This document shows, in pieces, positions 7,588 through 15,933 of a DNA stretch of 25,292 nt. The translations under genes and the position numbers were made by a program. The stretch comes from CAZVRZ01 sp964629965 (lineage in GTDB: Bacteria; Chloroflexota; Anaerolineae; Anaerolineales; UBA4823): contig CAZVRZ010000078.1 in the NCBI GenBank assembly GCA_964629965.1, positions 1 to 25,292 of the forward strand, written 5' to 3'. Each line of letters opens with the position of its first letter. The stretch's first letter is position 1. The notes under the pieces are model-generated. The model was not told the origin of the DNA and searched no databases. It was given only the letters and a program-made list of their open reading frames with translations.

Positions 7588-9033
7588 TTATTTCGTATCG
7601 TTGAAGCGCCCACCCCATTCCAGTGGGTCGCCGGGATAACCCAGGGCCTGCCAATCCAGGCGGCCTTCGGCGCTATGGCAATCTATGCATTGCAGGGCAT
7701 TCTCTTTCGGCTGCACCATATGTGTGGTGGGCCAATACATCCAGGTTTCCGTAAAACCATAACTGCCGCTGTATTTCAGCCCAACGATGTTCTCTGCCAG
7801 GCGGAAAGCATTGTCCCAGTCGAAGTTGGTCCAATAGCCATTTTCTCCGGCTGTGATCGGGTGCAGTAAGTAGTTATGGACCGTGTCATAGGGCTGCTTG
7901 GCGATGTGCAGCTTGAAGGGGAATATCTTGGCGCTTGCATCCTGAATGGTTCCGGCGGGCAAGTTGATGTAGGTGACCTGGGCAGGATCGATCTTATCTT
8001 CCATCAGGTAGCGATAAGCCAGGTTACCATTGAACCATAAGTAGGTGGGTTTGAAATTCTTATCGTACATGAACGAGCCCTTGATCTTCAAATAAGTGTA
8101 GTGATCTTCAGGCAAATCCTGCCCGGCAGTGGACCAATCCCAGAAGGTCTTGGTAGGGTCTTTGACGGCCATGGATGGAATGTGGCAGGTCTGGCAGGCA
8201 ACCGATTGGGCGTGCAAGTTGATCCGCTCATCATCATGAGGCGTTTCAGCGTGGCAATCCGTGCAATCTACCTGCTCCTGCGGGTCAACGATGTAGTTAT
8301 CTGCTACCATTCGTCCCAGGATGGCGTGTTCGGTGGTGCGGTGGCAGTCAGTGCATAAGAAGTCCTCGCGCCCCATGTGGACATCCAGGTTTTCGCTGGG
8401 GAAGTATAGGCTTTCATCCAGGTCGCCGTGCTTGACGCCATTACCGCCGCCGCCATCGAAGTGGCATTTGCCGCAGTTATCGCGCGTGGGATTACGCACA
8501 CTTTTGGCTGCGGCTGCCAGGTCCACACCTTCTGCCGGCTCGCCATAGTTGCCCTTGGCGTATTCATTGGTCTCGGCATGGCACACCAGGCAGTCAACAT
8601 TGTATGGATTGGAGAAATCGTAGGCGGCAGATTCTTGCCAACCATAACCGGCATGGCAAGACATACACTGTTTCTGATTACCCAGCGCGCCAATGCAGAA
8701 GTTGTTGATTTGGTTGATCTTGCCAATGGTTATTTCTTCGTCACGCCAGGAAACAGTAAAGGGCTGGCTTTCCCATGTCCAGTGAGAGGTTTTCATCACC
8801 TGGGTTGCCGCGTCTTGATGGCATTCCAAGCAGGCTGCGGTCACTTCTTGCCCTGTGGCGTAAGGGCCTTCCATGAGATTAACGTGGCTGAGGTGGGCAG
8901 AGTGTTCCGGCACTTGAGCACGGGGATCATCTCTGGGTATTTCAGCCTTTGGCCAAAAAATAACCGCTGGTATCACAATGACTGCCAGGGTGACTGCTAG
9001 GCCAATGAGCCAGATCGGAAGGGATTTTCTCAT
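7588..9033 (-). CDS. Octaheme tetrathionate reductase-family cytochrome c
   Basis: This protein has 481 residues from ATG 9033, with AGGAG five bases upstream. A single N-terminal hydrophobic helix (7-27) exports and probably anchors it. Eight CxxCH sites occur at 68, 123, 148, 187, 227, 257, 280 and 449. The spacing, the segment QVMKTSHWTWESQPF after the first heme, and NNFC at 110-113 just before the second fit the octaheme family named for Shewanella tetrathionate reductase. From memory, Asn and Cys with this spacing line the active-site heme of that enzyme. That enzyme also reduces nitrite and hydroxylamine in vitro, so the physiological substrate cannot be read from sequence. The neighbouring sulfur transporters favour a sulfur compound. 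It lies between the arsR-type gene (35 bases) and the heptaheme-cytochrome b gene (20 bases). Confidence 0.88.
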   Translation of the reverse strand: MRKSLPIWLIGLAVTLAVIVIPAVIFWPKAEIPRDDPRAQVPEHSAHLSHVNLMEGPYATGQEVTAACLECHQDAATQVMKTSHWTWESQPFTVSWRDEEITIGKINQINNFCIGALGNQKQCMSCHAGYGWQESAAYDFSNPYNVDCLVCHAETNEYAKGNYGEPAEGVDLAAAAKSVRNPTRDNCGKCHFDGGGGNGVKHGDLDESLYFPSENLDVHMGREDFLCTDCHRTTEHAILGRMVADNYIVDPQEQVDCTDCHAETPHDDERINLHAQSVACQTCHIPSMAVKDPTKTFWDWSTAGQDLPEDHYTYLKIKGSFMYDKNFKPTYLWFNGNLAYRYLMEDKIDPAQVTYINLPAGTIQDASAKIFPFKLHIAKQPYDTVHNYLLHPITAGENGYWTNFDWDNAFRLAENIVGLKYSGSYGFTETWMYWPTTHMVQPKENALQCIDCHSAEGRLDWQALGYPGDPLEWGGRFNDTK

Positions 9034-9068
9034 AAAGTCTCCTGCAATGGGTGAGCATCCACAAAAGG

Positions 9069-9401
9069 TCAATAGGAAATAAGGTTGGCGCGATGGGCGA
9101 GCGTATCCCGCAGCACGAGCCGTAGCAGGTCAAGTGCTTCAATGATGCGTGCATCGGTGAGCGTATAAGCCACATTTTGACCCCGGCGAGTCGCGTTCAC
9201 TAGGCCGCGCTCGCGCAACGTTTTCAGATGACGGGAGGTGGTAGGCTGGCTCGCGTTCAGTTTGAGAGTCAGTTCATTCACCGTATGCGGCCCCTCGGAC
9301 AGCAGATACAGGATCAAAATACGGGTAGGATCTGCCAGGGCGGAACAGACATCCGCATGCAGTCGGTTGATCTCCTGGGTCAGGGTCAGGTAAGATTCCA
9401 T
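9069..9401 (-). CDS. ArsR/SmtB-family transcriptional repressor, first gene of the cytochrome operon
   Basis: This 110-residue protein begins at ATG 9401. It has the winged-helix layout of ArsR regulators: ALADPTRILILYLLSEG, then the recognition region VNELTLKLNASQPTTSRHLKTL and the wing GLVNATRRGQNVAYTL. The only Cys is Cys19. It therefore lacks the classical CxC metal site and also the two-Cys pair used by persulfide sensors such as SqrR/BigR; its signal is unknown. Leading the operon, 35 bases before the octaheme gene, it most likely controls its own promoter and all downstream genes. An inverted repeat between promoter and start codon is a candidate operator. Confidence 0.88.
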   Translation of the reverse strand: MESYLTLTQEINRLHADVCSALADPTRILILYLLSEGPHTVNELTLKLNASQPTTSRHLKTLRERGLVNATRRGQNVAYTLTDARIIEALDLLRLVLRDTLAHRANLISY

Positions 9402-9415
9402 ATGGATTGCCTTGC

Positions 9416-9431
9416 GATATATACAAATATC
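9416..9431 (-). promoter_or_regulatory. Candidate ArsR-type operator (inverted repeat)
   Basis: GATAT (9416-9420) and ATATC (9427-9431) form perfect 5-base arms around a 6-base AT-rich spacer. The site lies 15-30 bases before the arsR start and overlaps the predicted transcription start, where a repressor would be expected to bind. Confidence 0.4.
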
Positions 9432-9460
9432 CAGATAAGATTATATTATTGTAGCGTCAA
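9432..9460 (-). promoter_or_regulatory. Candidate promoter of the arsR-cytochrome operon
   Basis: On the minus strand, TTGACG (9460 to 9455) is followed after 17 bases by TATCTG (9437 to 9432). The -35 is good and the -10 weak. A TATAAT nearby is at the wrong distance. Confidence 0.4.
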
Positions 9461-9560
9461 ACCAAATGCTTGAATAGTGACGAATGTCATATTGAGGCAC
9501 ACCGGTTTTCGTAGGTTTATCCTGAGCAGCGGGCACTGAGTACAGGCAGCGCTTGGAGAA

Positions 9561-10382
9561 TCAACCGCAGTAGCCGGCAGCCCGACAGAAAACCCCTTCC
9601 GGCTGCCAGGCTAAATCCTTGCCGCAGCTCATGCGGGGTGACTGTTGGTATTGGACAAACCCCTTGCAGATTAGAAATTCCTGAGCGGGTGTATTGCTGC
9701 TTGGTAACACGATCATTTTTTCACCCTGGCCGAGCTTGAACTCGAGCAGTGCTAGCCCGGCAGCGGTTGTTTTTGCCAGCACAGGACCATTGGCAAGATT
9801 CGGCAGGTAAAAGCCCTGCACTTTGCCTGGCGTACCGTATACCCAGCCTGTTGGCAGAAACTGCCGGATAAAACCGGCCCGGTTTTCACCGGTAACAGCC
9901 TGGTCGATCTCCAGGATGCTTGGGTAATCGGCTTCGGCTGCCTGGCGGATGTTGTCGTCTGGAGTTGTCGCAGGTGCAGGTTCGCCGCGATAGAAGGCAT
10001 AGCTGACCTCAGTTTTGAAACCCAGCCTGGGGTACAATCCGGCGCCCATGGCGCTCGCGATCAGGATCTGTGTCTGGCAGCCCAGGCGGATAAAGCGTTC
10101 TTGCAAGTGTTGGGTAACCGCCCATCCAATGCCCTGGCGCTGGTGCTGTGGCGATACGATAATATTGCCCAGCCAGCCCACTTCTTGGTTTTGGATACCT
10201 TCACCGATGCCGACAATGGCTTGATCTAGCACGGCTACCACAGCGTAAAAGTAAGCCTGTCCGAAGTGCAGCGTTAAGAAAGCAGGCAGGTTGGTATTCC
10301 AGGTAGGAGGCGCAAAGTTTTCCAACAGGGGAATATCGCAGGTTTCGATCGGGCGCAGGAGTAGTTGGTCAGGTGTCTTCAT
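9561..10382 (-). CDS. GNAT-family N-acetyltransferase with C-terminal second domain
   Basis: This 273-residue cytoplasmic protein begins at ATG 10382. The N-terminal half (about 8-130) is a GNAT domain; the acetyl-CoA-binding segment NIIVSPQHQRQGIGWAVTQHL matches motif A (Q/R-x-x-G-x-G/A), and GLYPRLGF matches the end of the fold. The C-terminal half (about 145-273) resembles the extra domain seen in YitH-type acetyltransferases (Acetyltransf_18), ending in RMSCGKDLAWQPEGVFCRAAGYCG-like Gly-rich sequence. The acceptor substrate is unknown. No strong ribosome site precedes the ATG. It is transcribed away from the MutS-like gene and lies alone between the cytochrome operon and that gene. Confidence 0.85.
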   Translation of the reverse strand: MKTPDQLLLRPIETCDIPLLENFAPPTWNTNLPAFLTLHFGQAYFYAVVAVLDQAIVGIGEGIQNQEVGWLGNIIVSPQHQRQGIGWAVTQHLQERFIRLGCQTQILIASAMGAGLYPRLGFKTEVSYAFYRGEPAPATTPDDNIRQAAEADYPSILEIDQAVTGENRAGFIRQFLPTGWVYGTPGKVQGFYLPNLANGPVLAKTTAAGLALLEFKLGQGEKMIVLPSSNTPAQEFLICKGFVQYQQSPRMSCGKDLAWQPEGVFCRAAGYCG

Positions 10383-10543
10383 GATAGCTGTTGTCGTTTC
10401 GCAATATATTTTTGAACAATTGATTTATTATATCTGATCATGTTGGCAATATTGACGAGACGAATGGGGTAAAATGGGGACTGACCATCTGATTGGCTGG
10501 AGCACAATAACTTTAAAGAGAAGGATATAGCAAGGTAATAAGC
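10383..10543. other. Divergent intergenic region between acetyltransferase and MutS-like gene
   Basis: This 161-base AT-rich stretch should hold promoters for both neighbours. Single boxes such as TATAAT-like and TTGACG sequences are present, but I found no pair with correct spacing on either strand. Confidence 0.4.
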
Positions 10544-12406
10544 ATGATGGATGTGCGAAAACAGTTGAGAGCAAAGATTTTGAAACGGCATCTGGGGCGA
10601 TTGGAGACTAGGTTGGCTGCATTGGCTGCAGTGGATCACCGATTTTTTCTTGCTCGCTTGGGCGCTTTGCTCTTGGGTGGTGCGGTACTAGGGGCTGTAT
10701 TTTGGGGCTCAGACCGGGCGAGTTTGTATGTGTTGATCTGTTGGCTTGCTGCTTTTGCGGTGATTGTATTCTTGCACCGCAGGTTGGACCGCACTCGAGC
10801 GCGTTTTGAGTTGGCCGCCAGGTTAACCAGGATACAGTTGGCGCGTTTACATCTGGACTGGGATGAAATTCCCGCCGCTCCGGAGATCCCTATCGAGAGG
10901 GCCCATCCCTTTGCGGGTGATCTGAATCTATTGGGCAAGCGGTCGCTGCACCAACTTATCGATACGGCCGTATCGCAGGGCGGCAGCGGCCGCCTGGCTT
11001 CCTGGTTGCTGAACACTGCACCGGACCTGGCCCATATCGAGCGCAGGCAGTCGCTCCTGCAAGAAATGCTGCCGCTGACGGGTTTGCTGCGCGGCCTGAT
11101 TTTTAATGGAATGTCAACCCGTGCGAAACGCCAGGATCGTTGGCAGGGAGAAGATCTGCTGCGTTGGTTGCAAAAGAACAGAACTGCGCCCAACCTGGTG
11201 CCGGTTATTGTGCTGCTTTTCTGCCTGGGAATTGCGAACACGGTTGCCCTTATCTTGAGTGTGTTAGAAATATGGCCGGCATACTGGCTGGTTGGTGCCA
11301 CAGCTTATATGATCCTGTACCAACGCTACTACCGCGAATATCGTGACTTGGCGGATGAAGTTCATATGCTTGGTGAGGCCTTGATCCCTTTCCAGGCCGT
11401 TTTGAGATACCTGGAGAAGTATCCCTATCCGACCAACAGTGCGTTGGCGCATTTGTGCCGGGTATTCTGGCAAGGCGAAAACCGGCCCTCGCGGTATTTG
11501 AGGAAGATGGCCTGGTACACCTCGTTGGTCAGCCTGGGCACTGGTTCGTTGTGGTCTATATTTATTAATGCGGTTGTGCCCTGGAACCTGCTTTTTGCCT
11601 ATCTGCTGAACCGTTATAAAGAATCTCTACGCGACTCGCTGCCGCTTTGGCTAGATGCCTGGTATGAATTAGAAGCGCTGGTTTCGCTGGCGAATTTTGC
11701 TTATCTTAACCCGGGTTATGTTTTTCCACAGATAGCAGAAAAAGTCACAGAGAAACAGCCGGCAATCGAAGCCGTCCAGATTGGACATCCGCTTCTACCG
11801 GATGATGTCAAAGTTTGTAATGATTTCTCGCTGCGTGGATTGGGAGATGTTGTTTTGTTGACCGGTTCCAATATGTCGGGTAAAAGCACCTTTTTGAGAA
11901 CCCTGGGTATGAATCTGTGCCTGGCGTTTTCTGGCAGCGTGGTGAATGCGGCCAGTCTACATGTCAGCCTGTTCCACTTGTTCACCTGCATCCAGGTCAG
12001 TGACTCGTTGAACGATGGCATCTCGTATTTCTATGCTGAAGTGCTGCGCCTGAAAACTTTGCTGGACGCGTCACAGCGCCAGGATGATTGCGCCCAGGCG
12101 CCGCCCCTGTTCTTCCTCATCGATGAGCTTTTCCGCGGTACCAATAACCGGGAACGCCGGATTGGCGGCCGCTCTTATGTGCGATCTTTGACCAATGGAA
12201 ATGGGATGGGTTTGATCTCAACCCATGATCTGGAACTGGCTCAATTGGCAGAAGCCGCATCGTCCATCCAGAATTATCATTTCCGCGAAGAAGTGCACGA
12301 CGGAAAGATGTTCTTTGATTACCGTTTGCGTCCTGGCCCTTGTCCAACGACGAATGCTTTGAAGATCATGGCGTTGGAAGGCTTGCCGGTGGACGAGAAA
12401 GAGTAA
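10544..12406 (+). CDS. Membrane-anchored MutS-like ATPase
   Basis: This 620-residue protein starts at ATG 10544 (a second ATG follows directly); AAGGT lies seven bases upstream. Two hydrophobic segments occur at about 34-54 and 59-77 and two more at about 214-236 and 242-260, so it is likely bound to the membrane. The C-terminal part is a MutS domain V ATPase: Walker A TGSNMSGKST (440-449), Walker B FFLIDELFRGTNN with Asp527-Glu528, and the MutS-type STHD motif (LISTHDLELAQL). The preceding region resembles the MutS core lever domain. It lacks the mismatch-recognition domain I, so it is not a mismatch-repair MutS; this membrane-bound MutS-related group has no established function that I know. 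Its stop lies seven bases before the TPR gene, suggesting co-expression. Confidence 0.85.
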   Translation: MMDVRKQLRAKILKRHLGRLETRLAALAAVDHRFFLARLGALLLGGAVLGAVFWGSDRASLYVLICWLAAFAVIVFLHRRLDRTRARFELAARLTRIQLARLHLDWDEIPAAPEIPIERAHPFAGDLNLLGKRSLHQLIDTAVSQGGSGRLASWLLNTAPDLAHIERRQSLLQEMLPLTGLLRGLIFNGMSTRAKRQDRWQGEDLLRWLQKNRTAPNLVPVIVLLFCLGIANTVALILSVLEIWPAYWLVGATAYMILYQRYYREYRDLADEVHMLGEALIPFQAVLRYLEKYPYPTNSALAHLCRVFWQGENRPSRYLRKMAWYTSLVSLGTGSLWSIFINAVVPWNLLFAYLLNRYKESLRDSLPLWLDAWYELEALVSLANFAYLNPGYVFPQIAEKVTEKQPAIEAVQIGHPLLPDDVKVCNDFSLRGLGDVVLLTGSNMSGKSTFLRTLGMNLCLAFSGSVVNAASLHVSLFHLFTCIQVSDSLNDGISYFYAEVLRLKTLLDASQRQDDCAQAPPLFFLIDELFRGTNNRERRIGGRSYVRSLTNGNGMGLISTHDLELAQLAEAASSIQNYHFREEVHDGKMFFDYRLRPGPCPTTNALKIMALEGLPVDEKE

Positions 12407-12413
12407 GTGGGGA

Positions 12414-13877
12414 TTGGACCCGCAGCAGTTCGATGACTTGAAGCAAGCCGCCCAGCGTGGATCAGGTGATCCACAGGCTGCTTTGGCTGAGCGCTTGTCC
12501 CCCTTGATGCCAGAAGAGCTAGATTACCTGGCGCGTTTTGCCATCCTGGCCCAACGCACCAACTTCGAAGGGCTGGCTGCCTTTTTCGAGATGTGTAATG
12601 CTCCCTTCTCTGCCGGCGAGTTACAGACTTGGTTGGTAAAATGCCTGGAGCTCGACCTGTTACAGATGGATATGGTTGAGAACAGCCTGCCCTACTTCAT
12701 GTGCCCGGCGCAAGTTTGTCAGCATTTCTTGACCAACTCTTCTCCCGACCGGCTGTCGTTCGTTCATCGTTCCGCCGATCGTTTCTTTGAACTGCAGCTG
12801 ACTCAGTTGGCAGTTGAATTGCAGGTCAAGCTGCCTGGAAATGTTTCGGAAAGGAGGGCAGCTTTGCTTGGGCCGGAAGGCTTGCTCTATGACCTTGCCC
12901 ACCTGCCTCAATACCAGGAATTTCACCAGGGTATGGTGAATTTCGCTCTCAACTGGCACGAACATCTTTTCGTGCTCCGGCAGTTTTCAGAGGCAGCGAA
13001 CTTACTCAACGCGGTTTGTTTTGCTGTGGCTCGGCGAGGGCAGCGACGCATGGCGGAGAAATTATTAGAGCGGATGGCGTTAGCTAGCAGTGGTTTGGTA
13101 AGCAGCGTGGCCTGGATTAACCTGGCCACCTTATTACGAGAAGAAAGCCAATTGTCCGCGGCGTTAAAGATTTACTACCGGGAAATTCCGAAGTTGATCC
13201 GCTTGAGGGCATTTCTACAATTGGCGGTAGTGGTTTCGGAGATTGGCGCGATCTATCGCCACCAGGGGCGCTATTTACTATCTGCGGTTACCCTGGAGTT
13301 GGGAGAAATCTTGCATGGCTGGCTAAAAAACCACCAAAGCCGGGCAATCGCTCAATCGCAGTTAGCGAGCACTTATCAATATCTCAGGATGTATCGGGCT
13401 GCTTCGCGTGCAGCCAGATCAGCCATCTCATATTTCCGTGAGAACGGGGATTTGCTTAACCTGGGGCGTTCTTTATTGACCCAGGGGAACATCTATTATC
13501 GTCTAAAACAAGCCGGGACAGCAGATGATTGTTTCGCAGAAGCGCTCCAAATTGGCCGGCAGATTTCTGACTCGCAAGCTATCTGCGGTGCTTTGGGCGG
13601 GAAAGCGCGGGTCCTTATGCTGCAGCAGCAGTTCGATGAGGCGCGTGTTCTTTTGGAAGAAACGATTGCTTTACGGCAGCGCGGCGCGGATCATTTGGTG
13701 GGAGTCGAATACCAGAATATGGGCCTGCTTTATGAGTTGCGCGGTAACCTGGGCATGGCTGCTGCCTGGTATCGTAAAGCGCTGGAGCAATTCAAAAGAT
13801 ATATGCCTGCTGAAGTAGACGCCTGCCAGCATAAGATAGATGGTATAGAGAAGAAGCTCGATAGAAGAAAGTCATGA
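12414..13877 (+). CDS. Winged-helix and TPR repeat protein, function unknown
   Basis: This protein has up to 487 residues. I use TTG 12414, seven bases after the upstream stop and possibly coupled to it; no clear ribosome site fits, so a later start is possible. Residues about 28-105 (LSPLMPEELDYLARFAILAQRTNF onward) resemble the winged-helix region that follows the NTPase domain of STAND/LuxR-type ATPases, but no NTPase is present. Residues about 200-475 are a series of TPR-like helix pairs, for example LLTQGNIYYRLKQAGTADDCFAEAL and QNMGLLYELRGNLGMAAAWYRKALEQF. It is probably a cytoplasmic protein-binding scaffold. Its neighbour suggests that it works with the MutS-like ATPase. Its stop codon abuts that of the convergent serine dehydratase gene. 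Confidence 0.75.
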   Translation: MDPQQFDDLKQAAQRGSGDPQAALAERLSPLMPEELDYLARFAILAQRTNFEGLAAFFEMCNAPFSAGELQTWLVKCLELDLLQMDMVENSLPYFMCPAQVCQHFLTNSSPDRLSFVHRSADRFFELQLTQLAVELQVKLPGNVSERRAALLGPEGLLYDLAHLPQYQEFHQGMVNFALNWHEHLFVLRQFSEAANLLNAVCFAVARRGQRRMAEKLLERMALASSGLVSSVAWINLATLLREESQLSAALKIYYREIPKLIRLRAFLQLAVVVSEIGAIYRHQGRYLLSAVTLELGEILHGWLKNHQSRAIAQSQLASTYQYLRMYRAASRAARSAISYFRENGDLLNLGRSLLTQGNIYYRLKQAGTADDCFAEALQIGRQISDSQAICGALGGKARVLMLQQQFDEARVLLEETIALRQRGADHLVGVEYQNMGLLYELRGNLGMAAAWYRKALEQFKRYMPAEVDACQHKIDGIEKKLDRRKS

Positions 13878-15116
13878 TCCGGCGTTTTCCTGGGTAGGCG
13901 GAAAGCGATAGGTTTTGGCCAGGCCGCCGCTGGCGGTCTCCCGGTAGAGATTGGGTAGATCGTGACCAGTTTGCTTCATCACTTTCACTACTTCGTCGAA
14001 GGATACCCGATGGCTGCCATCTGTAGAATAAGCGTAGCGGGTGCAGCTCATAGCTCGGGCTGCTGCAAAGACATTGCGCTCGATACAGGGGATTTGCACC
14101 AGGCCGTTCACCGGGTCGCAGGTCAGGCCGAGGTGATGTTCGAGCCCCATCTCGGCTGCGTATTCAACCTGGCGAGGCGAGCCGCCGATCAACTGCGTGG
14201 CAGCTCCGGCTGCCATCGCGCAAGCCGCACCGACCTCACCCTGGCAACCAACTTCGGCGCCTGAGATGGAAGCGTTGTGTTTGATCAGGGTTCCGATCAG
14301 GCCGGCTGTGGCCAGGGCGCGCAGGATGGCTGGTGTATCGCAGTGGATATTCTCTTGCACGTGGCGCAGTACGGCTGGCAAAATGCCGCACGATCCGCAG
14401 GTTGGTGCAGAGACAACGATCCCGCCACAGGCATTTTCTTCTGCTACCGCCAGGGCATAGGCAGGCAGCAAGCCATCGTTGAGAAAGTTTTGTCCCGTAA
14501 CAGATACCTGGCGATAAAATACCCAGGCCTTGCGTGCCAACCCCAACCCGCCAGGCAGCACGCCCTCAGCCTGCAGGCCGCGAACAATGGCGGCTTGCAT
14601 GGCATCCCAAACATCACTCAAAAAATCCCAAATGGCGCTGCCTTCTTGCTCAACCACATATTCCCAAAGGGCCTGCCCGCTGTGGGAACAGTATTTGAGG
14701 ATCGCGCTCATGTTGGTATGGGGGTAGATAGGCTGCGGTTTGGGCAGCCAACCGCCCACAGATTCGCCGGCTGGATCCTCACGCAGCGCGCCGCCGCCTA
14801 CGCTGTATACTTCCCATTCGCCCAGGGTTTGGCCCAGTGTATCCAGGGCTTGCAAACGCAGGCCATTAGGATGGAAATCTGGAATAAGATCAGCCTGCCA
14901 CACAAAGCTTACCTCCTGCGGTGCTAGGCTGTTCTGGATGGCCGCATCGGTCATGTGCCCGCGCCCGGTTGCTGCCAGGCTGCCGTATAGATGCACGCAA
15001 AAGGCATGCGCCTGGGGATAATGTTGGCGAAAGATGGTGGCTGCCAGTGCAGGACCGATGGTGTGACTGCTGGAAGGACCGCGCCCGATCCGGTACAATT
15101 CGCGAATGGAATACAT
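13872..15116 (-). CDS. sdaA: L-serine dehydratase, iron-sulfur type, single chain
   Basis: This 414-residue cytoplasmic enzyme deaminates L-serine to pyruvate and ammonia. The N-terminal part starts like the beta domain: MYSIRELYRIGRGPSSSHTIGPALAA. The catalytic alpha domain has the Cys-rich iron-sulfur features: GIVVSAPTCGSCGILPAVL, GAEVGCQGEVGAACAMAAGA, and LTCDPVNGLVQIPCIERN. Length is slightly below the usual single-chain form of about 450. It ends by overlapping the convergent TPR gene by six bases, the two stops being adjacent. No ribosome site precedes the ATG, but a TACAAT lies six bases before it, so a leaderless transcript is possible. The YhhN gene lies 34 bases upstream on the same strand and could also drive it. 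Confidence 0.92.
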   Translation of the reverse strand: MYSIRELYRIGRGPSSSHTIGPALAATIFRQHYPQAHAFCVHLYGSLAATGRGHMTDAAIQNSLAPQEVSFVWQADLIPDFHPNGLRLQALDTLGQTLGEWEVYSVGGGALREDPAGESVGGWLPKPQPIYPHTNMSAILKYCSHSGQALWEYVVEQEGSAIWDFLSDVWDAMQAAIVRGLQAEGVLPGGLGLARKAWVFYRQVSVTGQNFLNDGLLPAYALAVAEENACGGIVVSAPTCGSCGILPAVLRHVQENIHCDTPAILRALATAGLIGTLIKHNASISGAEVGCQGEVGAACAMAAGAATQLIGGSPRQVEYAAEMGLEHHLGLTCDPVNGLVQIPCIERNVFAAARAMSCTRYAYSTDGSHRVSFDEVVKVMKQTGHDLPNLYRETASGGLAKTYRFPPTQENAGS

Positions 15117-15122
15117 GGCTTT

Positions 15123-15128
15123 ATTGTA
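15123..15128 (-). promoter_or_regulatory. Possible -10 element for a leaderless sdaA transcript
   Basis: TACAAT on the minus strand ends six bases before the sdaA ATG, which would put the transcription start at or next to the A of ATG. No good -35 box is found at 16-18 bases, so support is weak. Confidence 0.35.
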
Positions 15129-15150
15129 TCATTTTGCAGCAGGGCATTTC

Positions 15151-15828
15151 TCAGAGATGAGAGAATTGTAAGGCAGCGCCTGCCAGAATAGCCATTTGTC
15201 CCAGGTGGTAGGTGATCATCAGAATCAACCGGCCCTGGCGAATGTTGGTCACGAACCTGTTCCAGGCCAGGATCGAGTCTGATATCATGAACAGAGTCGA
15301 ACCTGTAGCGACCAGGATAGCCGCTGGCAATTTCCATTCCGGGCAGAAGAGAGTGATCAGCGCTGAAAATACCATAATACTGATCGTGAAAATATAGGCA
15401 ATCACAGGGGGAATGAGTCTTCCCAGCTTCTTTTTGCGCAACCCAGTCATGATCTGCCGTCCAAACAAGATCGAAAAGGAGCTGATGATGGCAGCAATGA
15501 TCAACATGGGTAGAGCTGGGGCCGCGAGATGGTGATTTAGCCCAACAATATAAGCAACATGCGCCAGGAGAAAAGCTCGCAACCCCCATGCAAATGTACG
15601 GCGCTCGGGGGGAAGTAGCAAGAATATATCACCAGCCAGTGAAAACAGCGCCCCCAACCAAAACCAAAGCAAAGCGCCCTCTAGATCGCTGCTGGTGCAC
15701 AACCAGGCGACTAGCAAGATCATCACGCCGGGCTTGGCAATATATTCCAGGCGGCGCCAGGCAAGACGCACTGCCAACCACTCGAGAATGGCGGTCAGGA
15801 TTGCGGCGGCAAAAAAGATGTGGTTCAT
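15151..15828 (-). CDS. YhhN-family membrane protein (lysoplasmalogenase-like)
   Basis: This 225-residue integral membrane protein has about seven or eight hydrophobic helices. Family features include a Lys-Pro near the end of the first loop (YIAKPGVMILL), LFSLAGDIFLLL, the conserved FLLAHVAYIVG, GSTLFMISDSILAWNRF, and MITYHLGQMAILAGA near the C-terminus. YhhN/TMEM86 proteins include hydrolases of lysoplasmalogen vinyl-ether bonds, so a role in ether-lipid turnover is possible but unproven here. The start ATG 15828 has only a weak ribosome site. It is divergent from the broken hydrolase gene and lies 34 bases upstream of sdaA. Confidence 0.82.
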   Translation of the reverse strand: MNHIFFAAAILTAILEWLAVRLAWRRLEYIAKPGVMILLVAWLCTSSDLEGALLWFWLGALFSLAGDIFLLLPPERRTFAWGLRAFLLAHVAYIVGLNHHLAAPALPMLIIAAIISSFSILFGRQIMTGLRKKKLGRLIPPVIAYIFTISIMVFSALITLFCPEWKLPAAILVATGSTLFMISDSILAWNRFVTNIRQGRLILMITYHLGQMAILAGAALQFSHL

Positions 15829-15933
15829 TGCTACCAGTGTACACGAAGGAGATTGCCCTGTCTATGCCCCAGACGTGCGCCAGGGCGGGGTTTTCTCAAG
15901 GGAGAATAATTCAATATAGGATCAATCCAGTAT

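Noticed and set aside
12407..12413. GTG at 12407 as start of the TPR protein
   Set aside because: It is not in the frame of the TPR gene; TTG 12414 or a later codon must be used.
14277..14927. Plus-strand open frame of 216 codons opposite sdaA
   Set aside because: Shadow of the serine dehydratase; composition and motifs do not suggest a protein.
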